Source of the DNA: Treponema sp.
Lineage (GTDB): Bacteria; Spirochaetota; Spirochaetia; Treponematales; Breznakiellaceae
Assembly: GCA_031257195.1 (NCBI GenBank)
Contig: JAIRPD010000131.1
Coordinates: forward strand, 42,112 to 106,111
Length of the DNA stretch: 64,000 nucleotides
Direction: 5' to 3'
Positions 25,155 to 33,789 of the stretch are shown piece by piece. Position numbers and translations under genes: made by a program. Every line of letters starts with the position of its first letter. Positions within the stretch are counted from its first letter, which is position 1. The notes under the pieces are model-generated. The model ran no database searches. It saw only the letters and a program-made list of their open reading frames with translations, and was not told the DNA's origin.

Positions 25155-26604
25155 GCAGTTGGTTTAGCGCGATCAGCGGATCCCTGAAGCGCTCGAAACG
25201 GAAGTAAATCTCATAGTTTTTGTCCGAAACGGCGCGGATTGTTTTTTCGATACAATCGCGTACCGGCGAGGAGCCAATGTCGGGGAAGTACCTTGGCTTT
25301 AAGGGGACAAAGGTGCAGCTTTTTCCGTCAAAGAGGAGCTGCCCTATCCTGGACGGCAGGGGGACAAGGAAAACCAAAAAATCGGCGTTCCCTCCCCCCA
25401 GGGTATAGACATTCCCTTTTTTCAGGGTATGTACATTCCGCCTTCCTATGGCGGTATTTTGATCTTTCACAAACAGGCTCAGCATGGGCGCGTTTTCCAG
25501 AATTTGACTTGGCCGGCTTCGGGGGGCGGAGGAGGCCTCGGGACTTTGCCCGGGCGCTTCCGCCGGACCCTTGGCGGCGGGGGCGTTTACCATCCCGCCG
25601 GCGCTTTTTCTGTTCGCCTCAAGCATGGCCGCGGTCTTTCCCGCCGCCGTTTTTTCCGGGGGGGGGAGGATCGCCCGGGCCGAGGCTATAAGCCGGTTGG
25701 GGGAAAAAAGAAGATTCCGGGCCGTCAACGCGATGATAAACCCGAAGATCAGAATGACCCCTATGCCGGCGGCTATTAGCGGCGGCAGGGGGAAGGAAAA
25801 GCCGGTTTTGTTTTTACCCGCCCCCGGGACGCTTACCTTCCCCCCGGGGGGCGGCGAATCCGCGCCGGACGCCGGCGAGGCGGCGGGACGCTGGGGCGGC
25901 GCCGGATCCGGCGAGGAGGTTCGGGGCGGCTCCACCGCGGGAGGGGGCGCGGCGGGGGACGGGGGGGGCGTCTGAGCGGCCCGGTCCCCGGCGCCGGGAA
26001 TGGCCGGTTGCGGGGAGGACGGCGCGGCGGGAGCCGGCGGGCTTACCGGGGCGGCGGTTCCCGCGGACGCCGGGGGTATGGCGGGGCCGGCGGGGCGCTG
26101 GGCCGCCCCCGCGGGGGGGGCCTTGATAAAAGACACGCCGGCGCCGGGACGCAGCCGGGCGTCGGCGGCGCTAACCTGGCTTTCCACGGCGGCGGCGCTG
26201 ATCAAAAATATCTTTTTTGGCCGGCCCGGGGGCAGGGAACTCACGTACCGTTCCACGTAACTTAAGGCGGCGCCGGCGTCGGAAGAGGGTTCCAGGGGGT
26301 AGAGAAGCCATATCCTCGCGGCGATGGTCTCAATATCGCTCCGCTCCGCCGCCCGCCGGATGATCTCCAACCGGGGCGCGGAGCCAAAAGAGATAAGATG
26401 AAAGGTATCGTTGAACCTAAGGTTTTCCCTTAAAAAAGGACCCGCCAGATAAGCCCCAACCTGCTGGTAATAGGGCATCATGCCGGTGGAGGTATCCACC
26501 AGGAGGATAATATCCCTCGCCCCCTCCTGGGCGGAGAGCGAAGCCCCGCCGGTCAAAACAAGAAAAACGAAGAACAGTTTTTTCATCGATGACAAAGACC
26601 TCAC
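25072..26604 (-). CDS. Exported vWA-domain protein with Pro-rich linker, membrane helix and FHA-like C-terminus
   Basis: About 510 residues. Signal peptide (KKLFFVFLVLTGGASLSAQE), vWA domain starting DIILLVDTSTGMMPYYQQ (MIDAS-like DxSxG), a long Pro/Ala linker, a membrane helix (PPLIAAGIGVILIFGFIIAL) and a C-terminal domain. The latter contains TAIGRRNVHTLKKGNVYTLG and ADFLVFLVPLPSRIGQLLFD, reminiscent of an FHA fold; this is inference. GTG at 26604 has GGGAGG just before it; ATG at 26586 is the alternative. The GreA-fusion gene ends at 26616, so the two are coupled. The 3' end overlaps the HEAT gene tail to tail. Confidence 0.7.
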   Translation of the reverse strand: MRSLSSMKKLFFVFLVLTGGASLSAQEGARDIILLVDTSTGMMPYYQQVGAYLAGPFLRENLRFNDTFHLISFGSAPRLEIIRRAAERSDIETIAARIWLLYPLEPSSDAGAALSYVERYVSSLPPGRPKKIFLISAAAVESQVSAADARLRPGAGVSFIKAPPAGAAQRPAGPAIPPASAGTAAPVSPPAPAAPSSPQPAIPGAGDRAAQTPPPSPAAPPPAVEPPRTSSPDPAPPQRPAASPASGADSPPPGGKVSVPGAGKNKTGFSFPLPPLIAAGIGVILIFGFIIALTARNLLFSPNRLIASARAILPPPEKTAAGKTAAMLEANRKSAGGMVNAPAAKGPAEAPGQSPEASSAPRSRPSQILENAPMLSLFVKDQNTAIGRRNVHTLKKGNVYTLGGGNADFLVFLVPLPSRIGQLLFDGKSCTFVPLKPRYFPDIGSSPVRDCIEKTIRAVSDKNYEIYFRFERFRDPLIALNQLLNSIKVPSTLPRPGEARADHPPARRKS

Positions 26605-26615
26605 AAACCCCTCCC

Positions 26616-29324
26616 TCAAAACGCGCCGGCCCGGTGTATCTCCTTTACAGTATACGATATTTTTTCGTCTTTTTTGGTTTGATCGAACGAAAAGTCAAAT
26701 CGTTCCCCGGGTTTTTTGTTGACAATCGCCCCGCCAAAGGGGGAAAGATAGGAAATGACCTGGTTTTCCGGATCCGATTCCCAGGGGCCCAGGATTGTGT
26801 AGGACTCTTCCGCGCCGGAACTTTGGTTTACCAGAATAACCCTGGTACCAAAAGAAGCCCGGTCAACGTTTATCGCGGCGGGATCAAAGATCTGGGCCCG
26901 CTCGATTTCGTCTTTAAGCTTCGCCACCGTGGAATTAAGGAGATCCTGCTTTTCTTTGGCGGCTTTGTACTCGGCGTTCTCCCGAAGATCCCCCAACGAA
27001 AGGGCGAAGGCGATTTCCTTGGAATTGGCGGGGACCTCCACATCCATGATATGGCTAAGCCGCCGCTGTTTTTCCTCGTATTTGGCCGCGGTAACCATGA
27101 GTCCCCGGGAAACTTTTTTTTCCGTTTCCCCGGCGAATTTGAATGTCGGATCCCGCTCCTGAATAATCCCCCGGAGCTTAAGCTTGTCCGCCGGGTCCAG
27201 GTCTTTTACGTCGCTGATAAGGGTGTATATCCTGAGCATCGTGTCCCTGTCGGCGCCGCCGATAAAGGATTCCAGGATTCCCTCTTTGAAGAGGAGGGCG
27301 TAGACCTGTTTGTTGATTTTCCGGTTTTCCGTGGTGTCCCGGTGGTTGTCAATGTCCCGGTAGGTAATATCCAGGATGTAGATCAGGGTGATGATCTTTT
27401 TTTCCTCGGTGATATTCGCCTTGGTAAACCACCCGGGGTTTTTCACGTTCCGGTAAAACCAAACCACCGATTCCCGGAAATCCCGGTAATTCTCAAAGCA
27501 GTTTTGGATCATGGCGCTCAGTTTATCCTCGTATCCCTCCTTTTCCAGGCTGGAGATGATCGAGGGAAGCATGGCGTGGGGAAAGAGGCGGGTGTAAATA
27601 TCCGGCCAGCCGTTAATAAAAAGTTTCACCTGGAGGAGAAAGGCCTCTTTAAGCCGGGCGTCCTTAAGGCCCAGAAACAGGGACGGCACATCCTCCACGC
27701 TCTCGAAAATTTCCCCAAACCCCGCCTGGAGGCCGTTCCCCAGATGGGGATGCCGGACAGCCATTTCCTTGACCAGAAGATACGCGGCCATAACCTGCTC
27801 GTTGACCTGGCTGTAGGAACGGAGGTATCCGGTAAAGTACCCGAACATCTCGTTGAAAAGCTCCGAATCCAGCTCCGCCTCTTTCTTCGCCTCAAATTCC
27901 CTGATCGTGGAAATCCGGTCAAAGAAGTTTTTTTGGGCCTTGAATTCGTTGTAGAGTTTTTCCTCAACGCTGATGGGCCTTTCCCGCACCGTGAATAAAT
28001 CGATGTTATCCTGGCTTACCCCAAAGGTCGGGTCCGATTTAAGGATTTCCCGGGCCTTGGCGCTCCAGGTGGCCCATTCCCCGGCGGAAAGCACCGAGGG
28101 AACCAGTTCGGCCTTGATCCGCTTGATGTCGCAGGAGTTGCCAAAGCTCTTGATCACCGTTTTTAGGGCCCAGGAATGCTCGTTTTTTACCCGTTCGTGG
28201 AGTTTTTCTTTTTTCTGGGTGGCCTTGAGAACCCAAATGTGGTTTTTGGACAGGGTTTGCAGGGCGTTGACCGCCATTTTAAGGGACATGGAATGGTCCC
28301 GCTTTTTGGCGAAATCCACCACAATCTCGTCTCCCCGCATCGCGGAAATCCGGCCCACCCCCCAGGTACGGTGGAAAACGAAGCTCCCCTTGTCAAAGGC
28401 GATATGCTTCTCAAAGTCGGTTATCGCCTCCCGGACGTTGCGCCAGTTTTGGGTTAAATTCGATATCCTCACGCATTCCTCAAGCTGGCTGTGGCCCGCG
28501 TATTTGATCCGGAAACATTCCGTTATTTCCCGGCGGGCCAGGGAATCCCGCTCGTCGTACTGTAAAATCAGCTTAAGAATCCCAATGGCGGTGTCGATCT
28601 CCCCCCGTTTTTTGCAGGAGGAGAACACGTCTTCCAGGAGCAGGACCGATTTTTCCTCGCTGATATTTTTGGCCACGCGCTTTTCCACGTGGAGGAAAAA
28701 GTCAATGTCCTCCGGGCCGTACTCGATAAGCCTGGCCCAAATTTCCCGGACATTGGTAAAAAGCCCCTTGCCGATGTAACGGTGCAGGGCTTTTTTGTAG
28801 TAATCCACCGCGGTTTCCGTGTTTCCCAGCTTTTCGTAGTGTTCCGCCAGGGCCTTGGCGATGTCCGCCTCCTCGTAATCGGCCTTTACCAGCCTTTCCC
28901 AGATGCCGATGACCGGTTCCTCGTCGTTTTCGTTCTTGCAGCACTCCGCCAGGGTCCGCAGGGCGAATTTCGATTCCCCGTAATCGAGGATCCTCTCACA
29001 GAGGTAGCGGACTATGCCCCATTTGTGGTTGTCCACGAAAATGGTAACCAGGTTGACCAGCACCGCGTCGTCAATAAGCTGCCGGGACAGGGCGATCATC
29101 CCCGACAGGTAGAGGGCGATGATACTGTTTTTGGTGTGTACCAGGTGTTCGTCGCAGAGCTTTTTAAGCTCGTCGTAAACCTTGCTTTCCCGGGCGTTCT
29201 TTAAAAAAACATCCAGCTCTTTGAACTGCCCGGTGGAATAGTTACTCAACGCCGCCCGGGTCCATTTTTCCTCGTTCAGCATTTCCTGGACATCTTTAAG
29301 AAGCTGGTTTTCAACTTCCGCCAT
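26616..29324 (-). CDS. greA: Transcription factor GreA with very long N-terminal extension
   Basis: 902 residues. The last 145 are GreA: coiled coil MDVEVPANSKEIAFALSLGD with the acidic tip GDLRENAEYKAAKE (about 778-791), then the FKBP-like C-terminal domain (FGTRVILVNQSSGAEESYTI, GPWESDPEN, ISYLSPFGGAIVNKKPG). GreA reactivates backtracked polymerase by stimulating RNA cleavage; normal size is about 158. Residues 1-740 are helical and TPR-like in the first third (EDAFSSCKK-type helices; ALAEHYEKLGNTETAVDYYK). From memory a similar long GreA occurs in T. pallidum. ATG at 29324 follows AGAGGAG. TPR gene upstream ends 12 bases before. Confidence 0.9.
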   Translation of the reverse strand: MAEVENQLLKDVQEMLNEEKWTRAALSNYSTGQFKELDVFLKNARESKVYDELKKLCDEHLVHTKNSIIALYLSGMIALSRQLIDDAVLVNLVTIFVDNHKWGIVRYLCERILDYGESKFALRTLAECCKNENDEEPVIGIWERLVKADYEEADIAKALAEHYEKLGNTETAVDYYKKALHRYIGKGLFTNVREIWARLIEYGPEDIDFFLHVEKRVAKNISEEKSVLLLEDVFSSCKKRGEIDTAIGILKLILQYDERDSLARREITECFRIKYAGHSQLEECVRISNLTQNWRNVREAITDFEKHIAFDKGSFVFHRTWGVGRISAMRGDEIVVDFAKKRDHSMSLKMAVNALQTLSKNHIWVLKATQKKEKLHERVKNEHSWALKTVIKSFGNSCDIKRIKAELVPSVLSAGEWATWSAKAREILKSDPTFGVSQDNIDLFTVRERPISVEEKLYNEFKAQKNFFDRISTIREFEAKKEAELDSELFNEMFGYFTGYLRSYSQVNEQVMAAYLLVKEMAVRHPHLGNGLQAGFGEIFESVEDVPSLFLGLKDARLKEAFLLQVKLFINGWPDIYTRLFPHAMLPSIISSLEKEGYEDKLSAMIQNCFENYRDFRESVVWFYRNVKNPGWFTKANITEEKKIITLIYILDITYRDIDNHRDTTENRKINKQVYALLFKEGILESFIGGADRDTMLRIYTLISDVKDLDPADKLKLRGIIQERDPTFKFAGETEKKVSRGLMVTAAKYEEKQRRLSHIMDVEVPANSKEIAFALSLGDLRENAEYKAAKEKQDLLNSTVAKLKDEIERAQIFDPAAINVDRASFGTRVILVNQSSGAEESYTILGPWESDPENQVISYLSPFGGAIVNKKPGERFDFSFDQTKKDEKISYTVKEIHRAGAF

Positions 29325-29336
29325 CGTTTTCTCCTC

Positions 29337-30320
29337 TTAGTTTCTATACCGTTCATACACGGCCGGATCCGCCAGCTTGATCTTAAGCATCGTCTCCTCA
29401 ATCAAGACCGGATCCGCCCGGGTATTCTCGTAATGATCGATCAGCCACAGATACCGGTTAATAAGCCTGGGTATCAGGGGCCCCGATCCGGGGGGGGTCT
29501 CTTTCCGCCCCAGGGAACCGCCCCGCCCCAGGAGGGCGCCGCCGCGCGCCTCATTTTCCAGGGTAAAGATCGACTGCTTAAGCTTTCCCAGCTCCGCGAG
29601 CTTCATTTCCCGTTTAACGGAAAAAACCCCATAGATTGCCCCGTATATGGGAATCCATTCCAAAAGTTCCTGTCCGGTATAGCCCAATTGCCGTACCCTG
29701 TCCGCCAGGCGCAAAATAAGCTCCGAATCCATGTTCCGGATCTCGATTCCCTGGGGATCGATAAAAAAAGCCTCCCTAAACAAAGCCTTGGCCGCCCTGG
29801 TTTCTTCCAGCAAAGCGTTTACGTCCGCCAGTTCGGAAAGGGTTTCCCCGTCCTCCCGCCTGAAACGGGCGGCCTGTTCCAGGTATTTAAGGGCCTCCTC
29901 AAAGTTCCCCACCCCCTTGCAGCAGCGGCCCACCTGGAGGAGCAGGAAGGGATCGTGCTGGTTTTCCCCCTCGCCCAGGACATCCTCAAAAAACCCCAGG
30001 GCCTGGGAAAAAACATAACGCTTTACCGCGTAAAGGCAGGAGTCGGACTGTTCCCCCTCCATCCGGTCCAAAAAGCCATAGAAGCCCTTCCATTGGGAAA
30101 GGATAAACCCTCCCCGGCCGTAGGAGTCCTGGATTTCGGGAAGTTTTTTAAACCGCTCCCCCCACCAGGACAAACACTTGAGGGCGAATATCACCTCCGG
30201 ATGCTCAAAGTCAAGGTTAAGAGCCTCTTTTAAGGCCCGCTGAGCCCCCTCCGTATCCCCGTTTTTAAGGCTGTTATAGGCTTTTGGTAAAAGCCCTCCC
30301 ACCGATTTTTCCCCGTCCAT
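29337..30320 (-). CDS. TPR-like cytoplasmic protein
   Basis: 327 residues, no signal peptide or membrane helix. TPR-like helices include YNSLKNGDTEGAQRALKEAL and CCKGVGNFEEALKYLEQAAR; the second half (KREMKLAELGKLKQSIFTL, ending VYERYRN) looks helical and spirochaete-specific. It begins the minus-strand run TPR-greA-vWA under a strong promoter 15 bases upstream, with no good Shine-Dalgarno. Proximity to the TPR-bearing GreA suggests they might interact, but there is no direct evidence. I do not recognise a named family. Confidence 0.7.
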   Translation of the reverse strand: MDGEKSVGGLLPKAYNSLKNGDTEGAQRALKEALNLDFEHPEVIFALKCLSWWGERFKKLPEIQDSYGRGGFILSQWKGFYGFLDRMEGEQSDSCLYAVKRYVFSQALGFFEDVLGEGENQHDPFLLLQVGRCCKGVGNFEEALKYLEQAARFRREDGETLSELADVNALLEETRAAKALFREAFFIDPQGIEIRNMDSELILRLADRVRQLGYTGQELLEWIPIYGAIYGVFSVKREMKLAELGKLKQSIFTLENEARGGALLGRGGSLGRKETPPGSGPLIPRLINRYLWLIDHYENTRADPVLIEETMLKIKLADPAVYERYRN

Positions 30321-30334
30321 TCCCGATTTTCTCT

Positions 30335-30362
30335 ATTATACCATTCTTCGGCTTCTTTACAA
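30335..30362 (-). promoter_or_regulatory. Promoter of the TPR-greA-vWA operon
   Basis: On the minus strand TTGTAA (30362-30357), a 16-base spacer and a perfect TATAAT (30340-30335) preceded by TGG (extended -10). The start is expected near 30328, leaving a leader of only about eight bases before the ATG at 30320. Confidence 0.7.
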
Positions 30363-30426
30363 GGGGGGTATATGAAAGTATGATAGATAATGATGGTTTG
30401 CCGATAATCGTAAGGGAGAAATGGTA

Positions 30427-31413
30427 ATGGCACACAAAAGGGCTCTGTGTTTTTCCATGATGGCGCTTACGCTGGGAATAAACGCCGGTTTCGCCCAAAC
30501 CGGGACCAAAACGTCCCCGGAACAGCTTTTGCGGGACGGAATCGCCTTTTACAGCGAGGGAAAGTTTAGCGAGACCATTGGCGTTCTGCGGCGCGTCCCC
30601 TCCGGCGCGGGTCATTATCCCGAGGCCCTGTACTGGATTTCCCTGGCGGAAATTTCCTCCGGGGACTATGAGCAGGCCCTGCTGGACCTGGACGCCCTGG
30701 CCAAGGCCGACCCCCGGGGCCGGTGGGTGGAGGAGATCCCCTACCACCGGGGCCGGAGTCTTTTTTACCTGGCCCGCTACGAAGAGGCCTTTCTGATCCT
30801 CAAGAACTACACCGACCGGCCGGACGAAAAAGCCCTTTCCCGGAAGGATTCCGCCTACTATTGGATGGGGGAGTGCCTTCTGGCCCTGGGCCAGCTTGAC
30901 AGCGCCGCCAACGCCTTTTCGGTGGTGGTGGAAAAGTACCCCTCCAGCGCCAAGTACGAGGCCTCTTCCTACCGGCTGGAGCTGATCAACCAAAAAAAGA
31001 TCGAGGCCGAGCTACTGTCCATCCTTAAGTGGACCCACGAGGAATCCTTAAAGACCCTGGAGGAGTACCAGACCCGGGAAAAAACCTACGATCAGGCCAT
31101 CGCCGCCTACCAGAGACGCCTGTCCGGAACGGAGGAAAACGGCTTAACGGAGCCGGAGCGGGTTGGCCTTTACCGGGACCGGCTGGAGGCGGCGGAACAG
31201 CGGATCGCCGGCCTGGAGGCGAGCCTCGCGGAGGCGAACGCGGCCCTCATCGAACTGCGGGGAAGCGGCGTTCGTTCTTCCGGTTCCGGATCCCCCTCTT
31301 CCTCCCTGGATGACACGGAACGAACCCTGAAGCTCCTGGAGATCAAGGCGGCGGCCCTGGAGTTGAGCAACGCCCTGAACAACCGGCTCAGAACCCTGGG
31401 GGGGGAGCGGTGA
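30427..31413 (+). CDS. Exported TPR/coiled-coil protein
   Basis: 328 residues from ATG 30427 (an ATG six bases earlier is closer to the GGGAG site than normal). Signal peptide KRALCFSMMALTLGINAGFA, cut near AQT. TPR helices follow (LRDGIAFYSEGKFSETIGVL, ALYWISLAEISSGDYEQALL, YYWMGECLLALGQLDSAANA), resembling the C-terminal part of CpoB/YbgF-type proteins, then a coiled coil (RDRLEAAEQRIAGLEASLAE). Probably periplasmic scaffold. Overlaps the next exported protein by GTGA, so the two work in one unit. Divergent from the operon at 30320. Confidence 0.72.
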   Translation: MAHKRALCFSMMALTLGINAGFAQTGTKTSPEQLLRDGIAFYSEGKFSETIGVLRRVPSGAGHYPEALYWISLAEISSGDYEQALLDLDALAKADPRGRWVEEIPYHRGRSLFYLARYEEAFLILKNYTDRPDEKALSRKDSAYYWMGECLLALGQLDSAANAFSVVVEKYPSSAKYEASSYRLELINQKKIEAELLSILKWTHEESLKTLEEYQTREKTYDQAIAAYQRRLSGTEENGLTEPERVGLYRDRLEAAEQRIAGLEASLAEANAALIELRGSGVRSSGSGSPSSSLDDTERTLKLLEIKAAALELSNALNNRLRTLGGER

Positions 31414-32486
31414 GGAAGGGCCCGCTTTTTTGGGGGACCCTCTTTTTCGCGGGGACCCTCTTTTTCGCGGGGGCCCCGCTTTTTGGGGCGGAGTATATCG
31501 ACGGCAAGGTCAAGCTGGTGATCCACGAGGATATCGGACGTTTTTCCCTGTACTATATGGCCGATCCGGGCCGGGAATTGTACGCCCCCTTCTTTTGGGA
31601 CCAGGACCCCCGGACCAGCGTCCTCACCGTCATGGTCAACGATAGAAGCTACCGCCTGGGGGAGTCGGCCTCGTTCAGGACCAAGCTGGGGGGAAGCGCC
31701 TCAAAGCCCGCCCTGGTTTTTGAGTCCTCCTTCCTGACCGTAACCGAGGAATTTTCGTTTATCCGGACCCCCTCCTCGTCAATCACCAACGGGATAAAAA
31801 TCACCATCACCGTCGCCAACCGGGGGGAACAGCCGGTGAACGCCGGGGTCCGGTTCCTCCTGGACACCTCCATGGGGGAGCGATTCCCCCCCCATTTTAC
31901 CACCGACTTTCGGCGGATCAACGCCGAAACGATTATCGAGGCCTCTTCGGAGGACAGTTACTGGATTTCCCGGGACAGCCGCCTGGCCCTCATGGGGAGC
32001 GTGGGGGGGCTGGGCATTACCCGGCCCGACATGATCCACATCGCCAACTGGAAACGCCTTAACGACGCCCCCTGGCGGGCCGCGTATATCGCGGGAAGGA
32101 ATTTCAACCTCCTCCCCCTTTCGGTGGATGACTCGGCGGTCTGTTATTACTACGAGCCGTCCCTCATCGCCCAGGGGGGAAGCAGGGTTATTACCGTCAT
32201 GCTGGCCTCGGAGGACACCCGGGGATTCGGCCTTCCCCTGACGGCCCTCCCCCAGTCCGCCGGGGGGGGGCAATCCCCCACAACCGAGGGCCCGGCGGGC
32301 GCTCTCCAGGAAACCCCGGGGGATGAGGGGGAACTGGGGGATCTCGAGGCCGATCTGGGCATTCTGCGGGATATGGTGGCGAGGATAGACGGGTATTTAG
32401 CCTCCGGCGCGCCGGTCGCGGAGGAGGATTTTACCGTCCTGCGGTTTCTTATCGCCCAGATTAAGCTCAAGTACGGACTCCCGTAA
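31410..32486 (+). CDS. Exported hypothetical protein
   Basis: 358 residues starting at GTG 31410 (overlap GTGA with the TPR gene). The signal peptide contains a duplicated GTLFFA, encoded by two 18-bp repeats, and is cut near FGAEY. Residues about 25-280 form an all-beta domain (VKLVIHEDIGRFSLYYM, NGIKITITVANRGEQPVNAG, a region like beta-sandwich or CARDB proteins), then a linker and a C-terminal helix pair (DLGILRDMVARIDGYLAS). Family unknown; co-expression with the TPR protein suggests a periplasmic complex. Confidence 0.65.
   Translation: MRKGPLFWGTLFFAGTLFFAGAPLFGAEYIDGKVKLVIHEDIGRFSLYYMADPGRELYAPFFWDQDPRTSVLTVMVNDRSYRLGESASFRTKLGGSASKPALVFESSFLTVTEEFSFIRTPSSSITNGIKITITVANRGEQPVNAGVRFLLDTSMGERFPPHFTTDFRRINAETIIEASSEDSYWISRDSRLALMGSVGGLGITRPDMIHIANWKRLNDAPWRAAYIAGRNFNLLPLSVDDSAVCYYYEPSLIAQGGSRVITVMLASEDTRGFGLPLTALPQSAGGGQSPTTEGPAGALQETPGDEGELGDLEADLGILRDMVARIDGYLASGAPVAEEDFTVLRFLIAQIKLKYGLP
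31433..31468 (+). repeat. Two tandem 18-bp repeats in a signal-peptide coding region
   Basis: GGGGACCCTCTTTTTCGC occurs twice, back to back, at 31433-31450 and 31451-31468. It adds six residues (GTLFFA) to the hydrophobic core of the signal peptide without changing the frame. Confidence 0.9.
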
Positions 32487-32492
32487 CCTTCC

Positions 32493-33611
32493 ATGGTAAC
32501 CGACCCCCCGCTGCGAAAGGCCCTGATCCTTTCCAAAAGAAAGAAGTACGGCAAGGCGATTCACCTTTTGGAGATGGAGGCCTTCCGTTACCAGACTTCG
32601 TTCAACTACTACCACACGCTGGGGGCGATCTGCCTGCGGGCGGGGGATTTTTCCGGGGCCCACACCTACTTTAACCGGGCGAAGGGCCTTAAACTCCAGG
32701 ACCCCCGGAACCTCCTGGGGCTGGCGGTGATCTTTTTGCGGCGGGGCGACACGGACAAGGCCCTGGACCTGTATCTGGACGTTCAAGACCTGGACGGTTC
32801 CAACCCCATCGTCAAGCGGGCCCTCCGGTTCATCCGCAAATACGGGGGCACCGAGGACCTGGGCCGCCGTTTGGAACAGGGGGTGATCCGTTCCCTGTAC
32901 CCGCCCCTGCCCAAAACCGGCGTTTCCCCGCGGCCCCTGCCCCTGATCGCGATCCTCCTGGTCGCGGCCGCCCTGGGGGGCGTTTTTTGGGGAACCCGGC
33001 GGGTCCCCCCGGCCCCGCGGGGGGGGCTCGCGGCCACGGCCCTGGAAGCGGAGGACCGGAAGGACCCGGTGGAACTGGGGGGGGTGTACCGCTACGTCCT
33101 CACCGGGGACCAGGTATTGTTTTCCTACCGGGAGGCCCGGGAGTTGTTTAACCGCCGCCGGGACGAGGCGGCCAAACGGGAACTCAACCGGATTTTGGAA
33201 TCCAACGCCTCCGGGGGCGTCAAAAACAAGGCCCGGATCCTCAAGGGCTACACGGAAACGCCGGGCTTCGACTCCCTGCTGGACCGGTTCAGCTACGAGG
33301 AGGTGGCCGCCGATCCCCCTTTATACCGGGACTGCTTTGTTCTTTGGAAGGGGAGCGCCACCAACATCAAAGGGGAGGACCAGAAAATAACCTTCGACCT
33401 TTTGGTGGGCTACGGCGCCCAGACCCGGACGGAGTTAAAGGGAATCGTACCGGTGGAGGTGGATTCTCCCGTGGAAATTATCCCCGCCGGGCTGGAAGTG
33501 CTGGGGCAGGTCGCGTTCTCCCCCGGGGGACGGTTTTTCCTCCGGGCCGCGGGGATCCACCAGGCCCCCTCCCTCGAATCGCCGGGGGGGCCTCCCGGCG
33601 GGCCGCCCTAG
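32493..33611 (+). CDS. TPR protein with a single membrane helix
   Basis: 372 residues, starting at ATG 32493 six bases after the previous stop. N-terminal cytoplasmic TPRs (KYGKAIHLLEMEAFRYQTSF, YHTLGAICLRAGDFSGAHTY, LLGLAVIFLRRGDTDKALDL), a membrane helix (LIAILLVAAALGGVFWG, about 150-167) and an extracytoplasmic part with more helical repeats and a beta-rich end. The tail (PGGPPGGPP) is low-complexity. Third gene of the 30427 unit. It may connect cytoplasmic and periplasmic TPR proteins; this is only inferred from topology. Confidence 0.68.
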   Translation: MVTDPPLRKALILSKRKKYGKAIHLLEMEAFRYQTSFNYYHTLGAICLRAGDFSGAHTYFNRAKGLKLQDPRNLLGLAVIFLRRGDTDKALDLYLDVQDLDGSNPIVKRALRFIRKYGGTEDLGRRLEQGVIRSLYPPLPKTGVSPRPLPLIAILLVAAALGGVFWGTRRVPPAPRGGLAATALEAEDRKDPVELGGVYRYVLTGDQVLFSYREARELFNRRRDEAAKRELNRILESNASGGVKNKARILKGYTETPGFDSLLDRFSYEEVAADPPLYRDCFVLWKGSATNIKGEDQKITFDLLVGYGAQTRTELKGIVPVEVDSPVEIIPAGLEVLGQVAFSPGGRFFLRAAGIHQAPSLESPGGPPGGPP

Positions 33612-33721
33612 GGCTGGGGAGAGGCTCCCCGGGCTTCATCTGATTCCAAAAACCGCGTCAGTAAGCTTTTTAGGTAAAAAAAGCGCTTTTTCGGCGCCCA
33701 CCCGCCCTTCCCCCGCCTGTT

Positions 33722-33755
33722 CCCCATGTCCTGGAATATGCTCCAGGACATGGGG
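33722..33755 (+). repeat. 14-bp perfect inverted repeat
   Basis: CCCCATGTCCTGGA (33722-33735) is the exact reverse complement of 33742-33755, loop ATATGC. No T-run on either side, so not a normal terminator. It borders the 21-bp array and shares the CATGTCC/CCAGGA words with it. Confidence 0.75.
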
Positions 33756-33789
33756 AACATGTTCCAGAAGTCCTGAAGAGGTTTCTGGA

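Noticed and set aside
26589..27998. 469-codon plus-strand open frame opposite greA
   Set aside because: Antisense to the GreA fusion, no ribosome site, no recognisable motif.
30400..30407. Sigma-28 promoter before the TPR gene at 30427
   Set aside because: GCCGATAA is a perfect -10 match, but no TAAAGTTT-like box is found 10-12 bases upstream and the gene is not flagellar.
33678..33691. AAAAAGCGCTTTTT as a bidirectional terminator
   Set aside because: The GC part of the stem is only four bases with no loop; it is a palindrome but would make a very weak hairpin.
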